Assembly: GCF_015163075.1 (NCBI RefSeq)
Contig: NZ_JADDXU010000022.1
Location: 1-64,000, forward strand
From: Streptomyces justiciae
GTDB lineage: Bacteria; Actinomycetota; Actinomycetes; Streptomycetales; Streptomycetaceae
Length of the DNA: 64,000 nt
Direction of reading: 5' to 3'
A program made the translations under genes and the position numbers. Below, piece by piece: positions 41,711 through 50,731 of this stretch (position 1 is its first letter; each line of letters starts with the position of its first letter). The notes beneath the pieces were generated by a model that saw only the letters and a list, made by a program, of their open reading frames with translations, ran no database searches and was not told where the DNA came from.

Positions 41711-43498
41711 TCAGAGGTGCTGTTCCGTGGCCCTGATGCGGTCGTACTCGTCCTGGCGCTCGTCGGTGATGTACGCCGGGATCGGGAAGTCCCACCAGCC
41801 GGGGACCCAGGGGCCCGCGGCGTCGCGGTCCGTGGGGACCTCGATCACGGCGGGTGCGCCGGACTGGACGGCCTTGCGCAGGGTCGGCTCCAAGGACGCG
41901 GCGTCGCTGACCTTCCATGACTCGAGCCCGAAGGCCCGGCCCATGGCAGCGAAGTCGGGGCTGTACGGCGAGCCGTCGGGGTGGGAGAACTCGGTGCCGA
42001 TGTGGCGCGAGGTCTGCTTGCGCTGGCCGCCGCGGATCGACATGTAGCCCGCGTTGTTCTGGACGACGAAGATCACCGGTGCGCCGGCGGTGACGCTCAG
42101 GGCGATCTCCTGGGCGGTCATGAGGAAGTCGCCGTCGCCGAGGACGCACACCACAGGGCTCTCGGGGCGGGCGAGCTTGGCGCCGACCGCGGCCGGGATC
42201 GCCCAGCCCATCGAGGAGAAGCCGCCGGAGGTGAGGTGGGTGCGCGGTGAGTAGACCGGGAACGTCTGCTTGACCGCCCCCTGGGTGTTGCCCGAGCCGG
42301 CGACGATGATCGCGTCGCGCGGGAGGACGGAGCGCAGGGCGCCCAGCGGGCGTTGGGACGTGAACGGGAAGCGGTCGCTGTCGCGGCGGCCGGCGAGCTT
42401 CTCCTCCCAGTCCTGCTTCAGCGTGGCGAGTTCGGCCAGGTACTCGGACCGGTCGACGCCCTTCGAGGGGAGCGAGTCGACGATGGCGGCCACGGCGCGC
42501 TGTGCGTCGGCGACGATGCCCACCTCGGCCGGGTAGTTCTTGCCGATCTCGTGCGGGTCGATGTCGATGTGGATGAGCTTCGCGGGCGGGATGGAGAAGC
42601 TGATGCCCTTGGCGTAGCTGGAGGCCGACCAGTCGGTGAAGCGGCAGCCGACCGAGATCACGACGTCGGCGGAGCTCGCGATCGCGTTGCCGGTCATCGT
42701 GCCGGTCTGGCCGACGCTGCCCGCGAACAGCTCGTGGTCCTCGGGGAAGGCGCTCTTGCCGTTCCACGTGGTGACGACCGGGATCTGCCACCGCTCGGCG
42801 AGCGCGAGGACCTGGTCGGACGCCTCGGAGGTGATCGCGCCGCCGCCGACCACGATGACCGGCCGGGTGGCCGCGCGCAGCACGTCGACCGCACGGTCCA
42901 CGGCCTCCGGGTCGGGGTGCTGACGGCCGACCGGGATACGCCGCTCCAGGTCGTGGAGCTCGACGTCGGCGGCCTCGGCCTGGACGTCCATGGGGACTTC
43001 GAGGTGCACCGGGCCGGGGCGGCCGGTCAGCATGGAGTTGAAACAGCGGTGCAGGACGAAGGGGAGCTCCTCGACCCGGGTGACGACCCAGTGCCGTTTG
43101 CTGACGGCCTCGGCCACCTTGGGGAAGTCGTTGGCCGTGTAGCGGTCGAGTTCCTGGAGGAGTCCGTGGCCGCGCATATGGGTCGGCGGGCCGCCCGTGA
43201 CGACCAGGACGCTGGTGGAGTCGGTGAACGCGGTGCCCATGCCGATAACGGTGTTGCTCGCGCCGGCGCCGATGGAGGTCACCGCGGCCTGCGGGCGGCC
43301 GGTGACGCGGTAGTAGCCGTCGGCGAGGTGGACGGCGCTCTGCTCGTGGAAGGTCTGGACGAAGGGGATCCTGGACTCGTCGTCGAGGAAGGCGTCGGTC
43401 AGTGACCAGATGCCGTGGCCGGGGATGCCGGCGACGACGTCGACCCCGTAGTTGCGCAGGGTCCGCGCGACGATCTGGCCTCCGGTGAGGACGGGCAT
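41711..43498 (-). CDS. Thiamine pyrophosphate-dependent enzyme, acetolactate synthase-like
   Basis: The 595-residue protein has the three-domain TPP fold. The N-terminal pyrimidine-binding part includes the activating Glu in QTFHEQSAVHLADGYY (about residue 51). The middle domain has VIVVGGGAITSEASDQ. The C-terminal diphosphate site is GDGDFLMTAQEIAL ... VVQNNAG. By eye it is acetolactate synthase/glyoxylate carboligase-like, not sulfoacetaldehyde acetyltransferase or ComDE. It is the last gene of a run with ThuA-like, APC permease and HisD-like genes, so it may join or split a 2-oxo or aldehyde intermediate of that pathway. The substrate is unknown. Confidence 0.87.
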   Translation of the reverse strand: MPVLTGGQIVARTLRNYGVDVVAGIPGHGIWSLTDAFLDDESRIPFVQTFHEQSAVHLADGYYRVTGRPQAAVTSIGAGASNTVIGMGTAFTDSTSVLVVTGGPPTHMRGHGLLQELDRYTANDFPKVAEAVSKRHWVVTRVEELPFVLHRCFNSMLTGRPGPVHLEVPMDVQAEAADVELHDLERRIPVGRQHPDPEAVDRAVDVLRAATRPVIVVGGGAITSEASDQVLALAERWQIPVVTTWNGKSAFPEDHELFAGSVGQTGTMTGNAIASSADVVISVGCRFTDWSASSYAKGISFSIPPAKLIHIDIDPHEIGKNYPAEVGIVADAQRAVAAIVDSLPSKGVDRSEYLAELATLKQDWEEKLAGRRDSDRFPFTSQRPLGALRSVLPRDAIIVAGSGNTQGAVKQTFPVYSPRTHLTSGGFSSMGWAIPAAVGAKLARPESPVVCVLGDGDFLMTAQEIALSVTAGAPVIFVVQNNAGYMSIRGGQRKQTSRHIGTEFSHPDGSPYSPDFAAMGRAFGLESWKVSDAASLEPTLRKAVQSGAPAVIEVPTDRDAAGPWVPGWWDFPIPAYITDERQDEYDRIRATEQHL

Positions 43499-43522
43499 GG
43501 TGGGTTTCCTTTCGGCGGCAGC

Positions 43523-44191
43523 TCAGTCGGAGGTGCGGGCGGCCCAGGCGAAGCCCTGGGTGCACAGGCGGGTGACGTCCGGGTTCTGGAGGTCGTCGAG
43601 GTCGTGTCCGACCGCGCTGTAGAAGACGCGGCCCCGTCCCCAGGTGCGGGTCCACGCCTGGGGGATCGTCTTTCCCTCCAGCCACGGCAGGTGTTCGCCG
43701 GTGAAGGTGGTCTTGGCCAGGACGTGGTTGTTGGGGTCGACGGACATGTAGTACTGCTCCGACGCGACCCGGAAGTCCTTCACACCGGCGGTGATGGGGT
43801 GGCCGGGGTCCGTGACGGTGACCTCGTAGGGGTGCTTCACGCCTTCGCCAGCGGGGTGTTCGAGGAAGCTGCCGCCGATCAGCCAGTGGTACTTGAGGCT
43901 CGTGCGGAACGCGGCGGCGGCGCCGTGCCAGGCGGCGATCCCGGTGCCGTTCTCCACCGCCCCCAGCAGGTTCGACTCCTGAGCGGCCGTCAGCCCCTCC
44001 GACAGCAGGGCGTTGTTCCAGTTGAGGGCGATGAGGTCGTAGTCGGTGAGGTCGGCGTCGAGGGAGAAGATGTCGTGGGTCTCGTCGACGTCGTATCCGA
44101 GGTTCTTGAAGATCGGCAGGGCCCATTCCTCGGCCACCTGGTAGGGCTTGTGCCCCGGCCAGCCTCCGTACAGATACAGAACGCGGGTCAT
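43523..44191 (-). CDS. ThuA-like / glutamine-amidotransferase-fold protein
   Basis: The 222-residue protein has the ThuA-like fold marks YLYGGWPGHKPYQVAEEW, DYDLIALNWNNALLSEGLT, GIAAWHGAAAAFRTSLKYHWLIGG and RVFYSAVGHDLDDLQNPDVTRL. ThuA proteins of rhizobia act in trehalose and related sugar catabolism, but the chemistry is unclear. It has no signal peptide. ATG 44191 overlaps the permease stop by 4 bp, and the TPP enzyme follows after 24 bp, so it is a true member of the operon. Confidence 0.85.
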   Translation of the reverse strand: MTRVLYLYGGWPGHKPYQVAEEWALPIFKNLGYDVDETHDIFSLDADLTDYDLIALNWNNALLSEGLTAAQESNLLGAVENGTGIAAWHGAAAAFRTSLKYHWLIGGSFLEHPAGEGVKHPYEVTVTDPGHPITAGVKDFRVASEQYYMSVDPNNHVLAKTTFTGEHLPWLEGKTIPQAWTRTWGRGRVFYSAVGHDLDDLQNPDVTRLCTQGFAWAARTSD

Positions 44192-45789
44192 GCGGTGCTC
44201 CCTCGGGTTGTACGGGTCAGGGCTTCGGCGCGGCTGCGCAGCCGCTCGGCGACCACGATCGCGTCGCCTTCCGGCGCGGTGGACTTGCGCTCGGGCTTCA
44301 TGGTCAGCAGATACACCAGGCCCACGGCCGAGACGACGAGGAATCCGATGAGGGCGATCCACCGGTCCACGAACGGGGTCGCGGAGTCACCGGTGGGCCA
44401 GGCGAGCAGCACCATCCCGAGCACGCCGTAGACCAGGGCCGCCACGTTGACGACGAAGCCCCAGCGGCCGAGGGTCCAGGCTCCGGCGGGGCGCCAGCCT
44501 TTCAGACGCATCCGCAGCGCGGCGAGTACGACCATCATGAAGGCCGCGTATCCGGCGAGCATCTGGAACGCCACGATCTTGGTCAGCGAGTCGGGCGAGT
44601 AGTAGACGAAGACGAAGATCAGCAGCGGAAGGACGTTCACGGCCAGCAGCGCGTTCATGGGGACGCGGTGCCTGCGGGTGATCTGCGAGAAGACGCGGGA
44701 GCCCGGGAACATGTCGTCGCGGGCGAAGGAGAAGACGATCCGGCTCGCGGCGGCCTGCTGGCTCATCACCCCGGCGATGAAGGATGTGATGGTGACCGCG
44801 AGGACCAGCTTGGTGCCGACGATGCCGAGCGAGCTCTGCAGGATCGAGGGGATCGGGTTGGCGTCCTTGCCCGAGAGGATCGAGGCGAGGTCCGGAGCCG
44901 CGAGGGCGTAGCCGACGAAGGCGAGGAGGGCGGCCAGTCCGCCGACGGCCACGGTCAGCTGCATCGCCCGCGGGATGCTGCGGGAGGGGTTGGGGACCTC
45001 CTCCGCGATCTCGCCGCACGCCTCGAAGCCGTAGAAGAGGAAGAGGCCGACGAGTGAGGCGGCGATGAAGGCCATGAAGTAGCTGTCGTGGTTCGAGCTG
45101 CTGGTCTGGAAGAAGATCGAGACGGAGTTGTGCCGTTCGAAGATCAGCAGGTAGAGACCCACGAGGACGATGCCGATCAGTTCCGCGGCGAGGCCGATCT
45201 TCGAGATCAGGGCCAGGGTCCTGGTGCCGAAGCAGTTGCAGATCAGGCAGACGACGGTCATGCCGATCGCGATCCACAGCCGCTGGGTGGGGGTGGAGCT
45301 GATGCCGGGCTCGTCGGCGGTGCCGGCGACGAGGCTGGCCACGAAGTCCGAGCTGAACAGCGCGGTGCTGGTGATGCCGATGGTGATGCAACAGATGTAC
45401 GTCCAAGCGTTGAACCAGGCGTAGCGCCCGTTCCACAGCCGGCGGACCCACTGGTAGAGCCCGCCCGCGAGCGGGAACTGCGAGACGACCTCCCCGAAGA
45501 CGAGCGCGACCAGGAACTGACCGGCCCCGACGATGCCTATCCAGAAGACGGACGGTCCGCCGGCGGTCGCCAGACCGACCGCGAAGAGGGACACGACACC
45601 CACGAGGGGTGAGAGGTAGACGAAGCCCAGGGCGAAGTTCGCCCACAGGCTGACCTTTCTGTCGAACTTCTGCTCGTAGCCGAGTACGGCGAGCATGTCC
45701 GCGTCCTCGGCCGATGATGCGGGGCGTGCGGTCCCGCCCGAGAGACTTACGGGGGTTGGTGTGTGCGCCTCGTTGTCCGTGGCTGACAT
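44188..45789 (-). CDS. APC-superfamily amino acid / amine permease
   Basis: A 533-residue membrane protein with about 12 hydrophobic helices. Early FALGFVYLSPLVGVVSLFAVGL and FYGFEACGEIAEEVPNPSRSIPRAM are typical of APC permeases for amino acids, GABA, choline or polyamines. ATG 45789 follows GGAGA; the longer upstream frame is not needed. It follows the HisD-like gene by 95 bp and overlaps the ThuA-like gene. It most likely imports the operon's nitrogen-containing substrate, whose identity is not visible in the sequence. Confidence 0.88.
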   Translation of the reverse strand: MSATDNEAHTPTPVSLSGGTARPASSAEDADMLAVLGYEQKFDRKVSLWANFALGFVYLSPLVGVVSLFAVGLATAGGPSVFWIGIVGAGQFLVALVFGEVVSQFPLAGGLYQWVRRLWNGRYAWFNAWTYICCITIGITSTALFSSDFVASLVAGTADEPGISSTPTQRLWIAIGMTVVCLICNCFGTRTLALISKIGLAAELIGIVLVGLYLLIFERHNSVSIFFQTSSSNHDSYFMAFIAASLVGLFLFYGFEACGEIAEEVPNPSRSIPRAMQLTVAVGGLAALLAFVGYALAAPDLASILSGKDANPIPSILQSSLGIVGTKLVLAVTITSFIAGVMSQQAAASRIVFSFARDDMFPGSRVFSQITRRHRVPMNALLAVNVLPLLIFVFVYYSPDSLTKIVAFQMLAGYAAFMMVVLAALRMRLKGWRPAGAWTLGRWGFVVNVAALVYGVLGMVLLAWPTGDSATPFVDRWIALIGFLVVSAVGLVYLLTMKPERKSTAPEGDAIVVAERLRSRAEALTRTTRGSTA

Positions 45790-45884
45790 GACGATCTCCG
45801 TGGGTCGAGGGGGAATTGCTCCTTGCCGGACGGCTGCCGGGCTGCTTCGGCGGTCCGGCATAAGTCGCGATCCGTCATCGCGGA

Positions 45885-47210
45885 TCAGCTCTGCTCGAAG
45901 GTGTGGTCGGTCCAGTCGAGACGGGCCGATCCGTGGCGCGCGGCGCGGACGTCTCCCGAGCGCGCGTGTCCCTCGAAGTTCTCGATGCGTGAGGCCCTGC
46001 CGCAGATCTCGCCGAGCTGCGCGCTGGACGCGGCCTCCCTGATCTCCTGGTAGGTGACGGTCTTGAGGTACTTGCCGACCCAGAGACCGCCGGTGTAGCG
46101 GGCCGCTCCGAGGGTGGGCAGCACATGGTTGGTGCCGATGACCTTGTCGCCGTACGCGACGCAGGTCTTGTCCCCGAGGAACAGGGCGCCGTAGTTGCGC
46201 ATCCGGTGCAGGGCCTCGCGGGGCTCGGCGGTGAGGATCTGGACGTGCTCACTGGCGTAGTCGTCGGCGAGTTCGTAGGCGGCGTCCAGGGTCGGGACCA
46301 CGACCACCTCGCCGTGGTCGCGCCAGGCACGCCCTGCGACGTCTCCCGTGGGCAGGTCGGGCAGCAGCTTGTCCACCCAGGCGATGGTCTGCCTGCCCAC
46401 CTCCTCGGACGTTGTGATGAGGACCGTCGGGGAGTCGGGTCCGTGCTCGGCCTGGGACAGCAGGTCCGTCGCCACCACGAAAGGGTCCGCGGTGTCGTCG
46501 GCGACGATCAGTACTTCCGTCGGTCCGGCGAAGAGATCGATGCCGACCTCGCCGAACAGCTGGCGCTTGGCCTCCGCCACGTAGGCGTTGCCGGGGCCGG
46601 CGAGCATGTCGACCGCGTCGATCGTCTCGGTGCCGAGGGCCAGGGCGGCCACGGCCTGGACGCCGCCCATGACGTGGATCTCGTCGGCCCCGGCCAGGTG
46701 CATCGCGGCGATGCTGACGGGCGGCGGGGCGCCCCGGTCCGGCGGGGTCGTCGCGGCGACGCGTTCGACACCGGCGACCTTGGCCGTCAGGACGGTCATG
46801 TGGGCTGACGCGGTGAGGGGATAGCGGCCGCCGGGGACGTAGGCGCCGGCCGCGCCGATGGGGATGTTGCGCTGGCCCAGGAACACTCCGGGCAGGGTCT
46901 CCACCTCGAAGGCGGTGAGCGAGTCCCGCTGCGCCTGGGCGAAGCCGCGGACCTGCCGCTGGACGAACCGCAGGTCGTCGAGGACCGTCTCGGGGACGGA
47001 GGAGACGACGGCGGCGATCTGGTCGGGACCGAGCCGATAGGACTCCGGGCTCCAGTCGTCGAACTTCTGCGACCAGCGGCGTACGGCCGCGTCGCCGTTG
47101 GCCCGTACGTCGGCTATCACGTCCGCGACGGTCTCGACGATTTCCGGACGGCTGGTCCGCGCCGTCTTCACGGCGACAGGCGCCTTGATGGTCTTGTGCT
47201 GTGCTGACAC
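45885..47210 (-). CDS. Histidinol-dehydrogenase-family alcohol dehydrogenase (HpsN-like)
   Basis: The 441-residue protein keeps the HisD fold and catalytic residues: LLSQAEHGPDSP (Gln, His) and YASEHVQIL (Glu, His). The stretch LPTLGAARYTGGLWVGKYLK resembles the HpsN (sulfopropanediol 3-dehydrogenase) branch rather than true histidinol dehydrogenase. HpsN-type enzymes oxidise a primary alcohol to an acid with NAD in two steps. GTG 47210 has AAGGAG 7 bp upstream. It is divergent from the PucR gene, and no histidine biosynthesis genes are near. I infer a catabolic alcohol dehydrogenase of an unknown diol or amino alcohol. Confidence 0.87.
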   Translation of the reverse strand: MSAQHKTIKAPVAVKTARTSRPEIVETVADVIADVRANGDAAVRRWSQKFDDWSPESYRLGPDQIAAVVSSVPETVLDDLRFVQRQVRGFAQAQRDSLTAFEVETLPGVFLGQRNIPIGAAGAYVPGGRYPLTASAHMTVLTAKVAGVERVAATTPPDRGAPPPVSIAAMHLAGADEIHVMGGVQAVAALALGTETIDAVDMLAGPGNAYVAEAKRQLFGEVGIDLFAGPTEVLIVADDTADPFVVATDLLSQAEHGPDSPTVLITTSEEVGRQTIAWVDKLLPDLPTGDVAGRAWRDHGEVVVVPTLDAAYELADDYASEHVQILTAEPREALHRMRNYGALFLGDKTCVAYGDKVIGTNHVLPTLGAARYTGGLWVGKYLKTVTYQEIREAASSAQLGEICGRASRIENFEGHARSGDVRAARHGSARLDWTDHTFEQS

Positions 47211-47287
47211 TCTGCGCTCCTTGCAGGGGTCGTGCCTGCGGGCTTGACCTGAAGTCTGGGGAAACGGGAGGTGGGACGACAGGCACA

Positions 47288-47322
47288 GTGTGTGCAATAT
47301 TGGCCGCCGGTCCTGCACACAC
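47288..47322. promoter_or_regulatory. Inverted repeat operator candidate between HisD-like and PucR genes
   Basis: GTGTGTGCA (47288-47296) and TGCACACAC (47314-47322) form a perfect 9-bp inverted repeat with a 17-bp spacer that contains AATATT. They lie in the 126-bp gap between the two divergent genes, suiting control by the PucR-type protein. Confidence 0.55.
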
Positions 47323-47336
47323 CGAGGTAGTGGCTC

Positions 47337-48944
47337 ATGGCTGAAGTCCTGACGGTTCGCACCGCCCTGGAGCTCGAGGTGTTCACCCGCACCACCGTGC
47401 GGGTGTACGCCGGGGAGCGGAATCTGGACCGCCCCGTGCGCTGGGTGCACACCGGCGAGATCCCTGACATCCACCGCTTTCTCACCGGTCAGGAGATGCT
47501 GCTGACGGCAGGGCTGGGCATGGGCGCGACGCCTCTTGAGCAGCGTGCCTTCATCCGGCGGCTCGCGGACGCCCACGCGGCCGTCCTCGTCATCGAGCTG
47601 GCCGGGCGCGTGTTCGACGCCATGCCGGAGGCGGTGATCGAGGAGGCGGAGGCGGTCGGTCTGCCCCTGGTGGGACTCGCCGACGAGATCCCCTTCGTCG
47701 AGACGTCGGCCCAGGTCCACGAGGTCCTGGTCGGGATGCGCGTCAAGCAGCTCATCGCCGAGGAGGCCACCAGTCAGGCGTTCATGGATCTGCTCCTGGC
47801 GGACGAGGACTACGTCGGCGTGGTCAGGGAGCTGGCCCGGCGCACCGGGCATCCCGTGGTGCTGGAGGACGTCGCCCATCAGATGCTGGCGTACGGGGGC
47901 GCGACGCCGGAGGCCGACCGGGTCGTGGACGAGTGGAGCGCGCACTCCCGGGCGATCCACGAACGCCACCCGTCGCTCCTGGCGCAGGGGCCCGGCGTGC
48001 CCACCGCCTCGCCGGCTTCGTTCCGCGAGGTCGCGCCGTGCGCCCGCCAGCCGGTGGTGCTCCGGGGCGAGTCATGGGGCTGGCTTCATCTTCTGCACGG
48101 CGACCAGCGGCCGAGCCCGCCCGAACTGCGCACCCTGGAGCGGGCTGCCGCAGCCGTGGCGATCTCGCTGCTGAGCGAGCGGGAGAGCGGCGCCCGCGCC
48201 TCCCAGCGCCAGACCGCGCTGCTCAACCGGCTGCTCCTCGGCGACATCACGGGAGAGCGGTTCGTGACCCTCAGCCTGGCGCTCGGCCAGGACCTGCGCG
48301 GACGGGACCTGATCGTCGTCACGGCTTGGGCAGGCGACGAGGAGCCACTCAAGGACCACCTCCTCGCCCGCCTTCTGCAAGAGGCGGGCTGGCCCGCCGT
48401 CGTGGGCGACACCGGGGACTTCGACGTGGCGGTCGTGGGCCTGCCCACCCGCACCGACGCCGGCCATGTCCAGACGCTGCTGGCCGATCACGGGGTACGG
48501 GCCGGCGTCAGCCGGATCGTGGAGCCGGCGGCCCTGCCGCTGGCACTGCGCCAGAGCCGCAGCGCGGCGTCCGTCGCCGCGGTGGCATCGACCACCGAAG
48601 TCCGTCACTTCGACGACCTGGGGGCTCTGCGCCTGCTCGTCGCGCTCTCGGAAGGTCCCGAGCTCAGGCGGTACGTCGAGGACGAACTCGGCCCGCTCCT
48701 CAAGCACGACGCTCTGGTGAAGAACCCTCTGCTGCCCACCCTGCGCACGTTCCTCGACTGCGGTGGCAACAAGGCACGGGCCGCGGAGGAACTCTTCATC
48801 CAGCGCCGCACCCTCTACCACCGCCTCGACAAGCTCTCCGAGATCCTCGGCCTCGACCTCACGCAGGTCAGCAACCAGCAGCGGCTCCAACTGGCCGTGC
48901 GCGGGCATGACTTGCTGCGCAAGCCGACACTGCGGCGGACCTGA
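47337..48944 (+). CDS. PucR-family transcriptional regulator
   Basis: The 535-residue protein has an N-terminal PucR domain (about residues 5-120; VRWVHTGEIPDIHRFLTGQEMLL). A GGDEF-like middle segment follows (about 290-430), then the C-terminal PucR-type HTH (FLDCGGNKARAAEELFIQRRTLYHRL, about 470-510). Such regulators usually activate catabolic operons in response to a substrate. It is divergent from the HisD-like operon and converges with the first GMC gene (3 bp). Together with the inverted repeats at 47288 and 50620, it is the likely local controller. Confidence 0.9.
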   Translation: MAEVLTVRTALELEVFTRTTVRVYAGERNLDRPVRWVHTGEIPDIHRFLTGQEMLLTAGLGMGATPLEQRAFIRRLADAHAAVLVIELAGRVFDAMPEAVIEEAEAVGLPLVGLADEIPFVETSAQVHEVLVGMRVKQLIAEEATSQAFMDLLLADEDYVGVVRELARRTGHPVVLEDVAHQMLAYGGATPEADRVVDEWSAHSRAIHERHPSLLAQGPGVPTASPASFREVAPCARQPVVLRGESWGWLHLLHGDQRPSPPELRTLERAAAAVAISLLSERESGARASQRQTALLNRLLLGDITGERFVTLSLALGQDLRGRDLIVVTAWAGDEEPLKDHLLARLLQEAGWPAVVGDTGDFDVAVVGLPTRTDAGHVQTLLADHGVRAGVSRIVEPAALPLALRQSRSAASVAAVASTTEVRHFDDLGALRLLVALSEGPELRRYVEDELGPLLKHDALVKNPLLPTLRTFLDCGGNKARAAEELFIQRRTLYHRLDKLSEILGLDLTQVSNQQRLQLAVRGHDLLRKPTLRRT

Positions 48945-48947
48945 CCG

Positions 48948-50534
48948 CTACGACGCCTTCGTCGTCCTGGCCAGGGAAGGCGCGACGCGCAGGGCGTTCG
49001 CCCCGATCGTCAGGGCCGGATTGAGCGCGGCGGAGGACGGGAAGAACGACGAGTCCGTCACCCAGAGGTTGTCGACGTCGTGGCTACGGCACAGCGGATC
49101 GAGCACGCTCTCCGCCGGGTCGTGACCGGCCACGGCCGTTCCGCACATGTGGGAGTTGGTCTCGATGCCCATGCGCTGGGTGAAGATCAGCGGATAGCCG
49201 GCCTTGCGCACCGCGCGGGTCACCCGGCGCACGAGTTCGTGGTGGGGCGCGAGGTTGGTCGGCGTCCAGTCGATGAGGATGCGGTCGCCGTCCACGCGGA
49301 CCCGGTTGTCCCGGGAGGGAAGGTCCTCGGTCGTCAAATAGATGTCGAGGCTCCTGGCCGCCATGAGCTTCAGGGCCCAGGTCGGTGCCCACGGGCGGGC
49401 GGGCTTGAGCATGGGTGCCTGCAGCTTGCCCAGCATCTGAAGGTTCCCGAGCGGGAAACGCGTGCCCGGTCCGGCTTCGTAGAAGTCGTTCAGACCGAGG
49501 GTCTTCTGCCACTTCGTGGGGTTGGTCCGCAGCGGGTTCACCCCGACGAAGAACGTGCTGTTGTGGACCATGTAGTTGCGGCCGAGCAGCCCTGACGAGT
49601 TGGCGAGACCCTGGGGGTGCGCGTCGTCGGCCGAACGCAGCAGCAGCGCGGCCGAGTTGACGGCGCCTCCGGCGAGGGCGAAGGACTTGGCGTTGATCCG
49701 GAGAACGCGGCCCTCGTACCGCGCCTCGGCGGCGACGACCCTCCGGCCGTCGGGCGAGGTGATCAGGCGCGTGATCTCCGCACCCGCGAGGATCTTCACG
49801 CCGTCGCGCAGCGCGGGGAGGAGGAGCCGGTTCTCGGCGTCGGACTTCATGCCCGTCTCGTCCGGACAGCCGTCGGCGGTCGTCACGGCGGCGCGATCGG
49901 CCTGCGTGCTGATGTTCAGGGCGTTCGGGGTGTGGAACGGGTGCAGGCCCTGCCCGCGCAGCGACCGGGCGAACCGCTCGATCTCCGGTTCGTGCTGGAG
50001 CGCCGGATACGGATAGGGCTTGGAGCGCGGCGGCTCGGTCGGGTCCTCGCCGGTCTGCCCATGCACCTGGAGCAGCTGCTCCATGGCGGTGTAGAAGGGC
50101 TCCAGGTCGTCGTACCCGAAAGGCCAGGCCCGCGAGACACCGTCGTGGTGTTCCACCTCGGTGAAGTCACTGCGCCGGAAACGCGGCAGCATGGCGCCGT
50201 AGAAACGGGTGTTCCCGCCCACCCAGTAATACACACCAGGCGCGAACGGCTTTCCGGTGCGGCCGTCGTACCAATAACCGGCGTTCTTGTAACGGCCTTT
50301 GAGATACATCTCGGCGGGCTGCGAGTTCTCGGGCTCACGCGGAAGGAAATGGCCGCGTTCCGCGACGAGTACGTCCAGACCGGAGTCCTTCAGGGCCCAG
50401 GCCAGCGAGGACCCGCCCATGCCGGAGCCGATGATCAGGACGTCAGTGCTGATCTCCTCGGCGGTGCCGGGTGAAACGAGGGCATCGGGCCGAAGCTCCG
50501 GGGGCGTGTAATCCATACGGACCGGGTCGGACAT
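48948..50534 (-). CDS. GMC-family FAD oxidoreductase
   Basis: This 528-residue enzyme has the FAD-binding start VLIIGSGMGGSSLAWAL (about residues 32-48), the GMC middle region (FALAGGAVNSAALLLRS), and the C-terminal GMC_C domain with HMCGTAVAG and SAALNPALTIGANALR. The active-site His/Asn pair is in those last two motifs. It oxidises a primary or secondary alcohol. ATG 50534 has AGAGGGGA upstream. It is divergent from the second GMC gene, with a 13-bp inverted repeat between them. Confidence 0.88.
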   Translation of the reverse strand: MSDPVRMDYTPPELRPDALVSPGTAEEISTDVLIIGSGMGGSSLAWALKDSGLDVLVAERGHFLPREPENSQPAEMYLKGRYKNAGYWYDGRTGKPFAPGVYYWVGGNTRFYGAMLPRFRRSDFTEVEHHDGVSRAWPFGYDDLEPFYTAMEQLLQVHGQTGEDPTEPPRSKPYPYPALQHEPEIERFARSLRGQGLHPFHTPNALNISTQADRAAVTTADGCPDETGMKSDAENRLLLPALRDGVKILAGAEITRLITSPDGRRVVAAEARYEGRVLRINAKSFALAGGAVNSAALLLRSADDAHPQGLANSSGLLGRNYMVHNSTFFVGVNPLRTNPTKWQKTLGLNDFYEAGPGTRFPLGNLQMLGKLQAPMLKPARPWAPTWALKLMAARSLDIYLTTEDLPSRDNRVRVDGDRILIDWTPTNLAPHHELVRRVTRAVRKAGYPLIFTQRMGIETNSHMCGTAVAGHDPAESVLDPLCRSHDVDNLWVTDSSFFPSSAALNPALTIGANALRVAPSLARTTKAS

Positions 50535-50619
50535 GAGTCGGGGTCCCCTCTTCGGCGCGGGTATTTCAAGCGGTATTTCAAGCGGCATTTCGAAGAGAGC
50601 CTACGCAGCGGCACGGACG

Positions 50620-50680
50620 CGGCACATGCACGGAATGGGTAACGGCTGCCGCGCGCATTGCTCACTTCGTGCATGTGCCG
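50620..50680. promoter_or_regulatory. 13-bp inverted repeat between divergent GMC genes
   Basis: CGGCACATGCACG (50620-50632) and CGTGCATGTGCCG (50668-50680) are exact inverse copies with a 35-bp spacer. The core TGCAC/GTGCA also occurs in the repeat before the PucR gene, so one regulator may act at both. Confidence 0.55.
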
Positions 50681-50731
50681 GGCAGGTCCCGCGTCCCTAG
50701 CCTCTCCGGAAACCAGCTCTGTGGAGGCGAA

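Noticed and set aside
41711..43498. Sulfoacetaldehyde acetyltransferase (Xsc) or ComDE role for the TPP enzyme
   Set aside because: The N-terminal sequence and length fit acetolactate synthase-like enzymes. The HpsN-like neighbour alone is not enough to claim sulfonate catabolism.
45885..47210. Histidine biosynthesis hisD
   Set aside because: There are no other his genes nearby, the C-terminal pattern is HpsN-like, and the context is a PucR-controlled catabolic operon.
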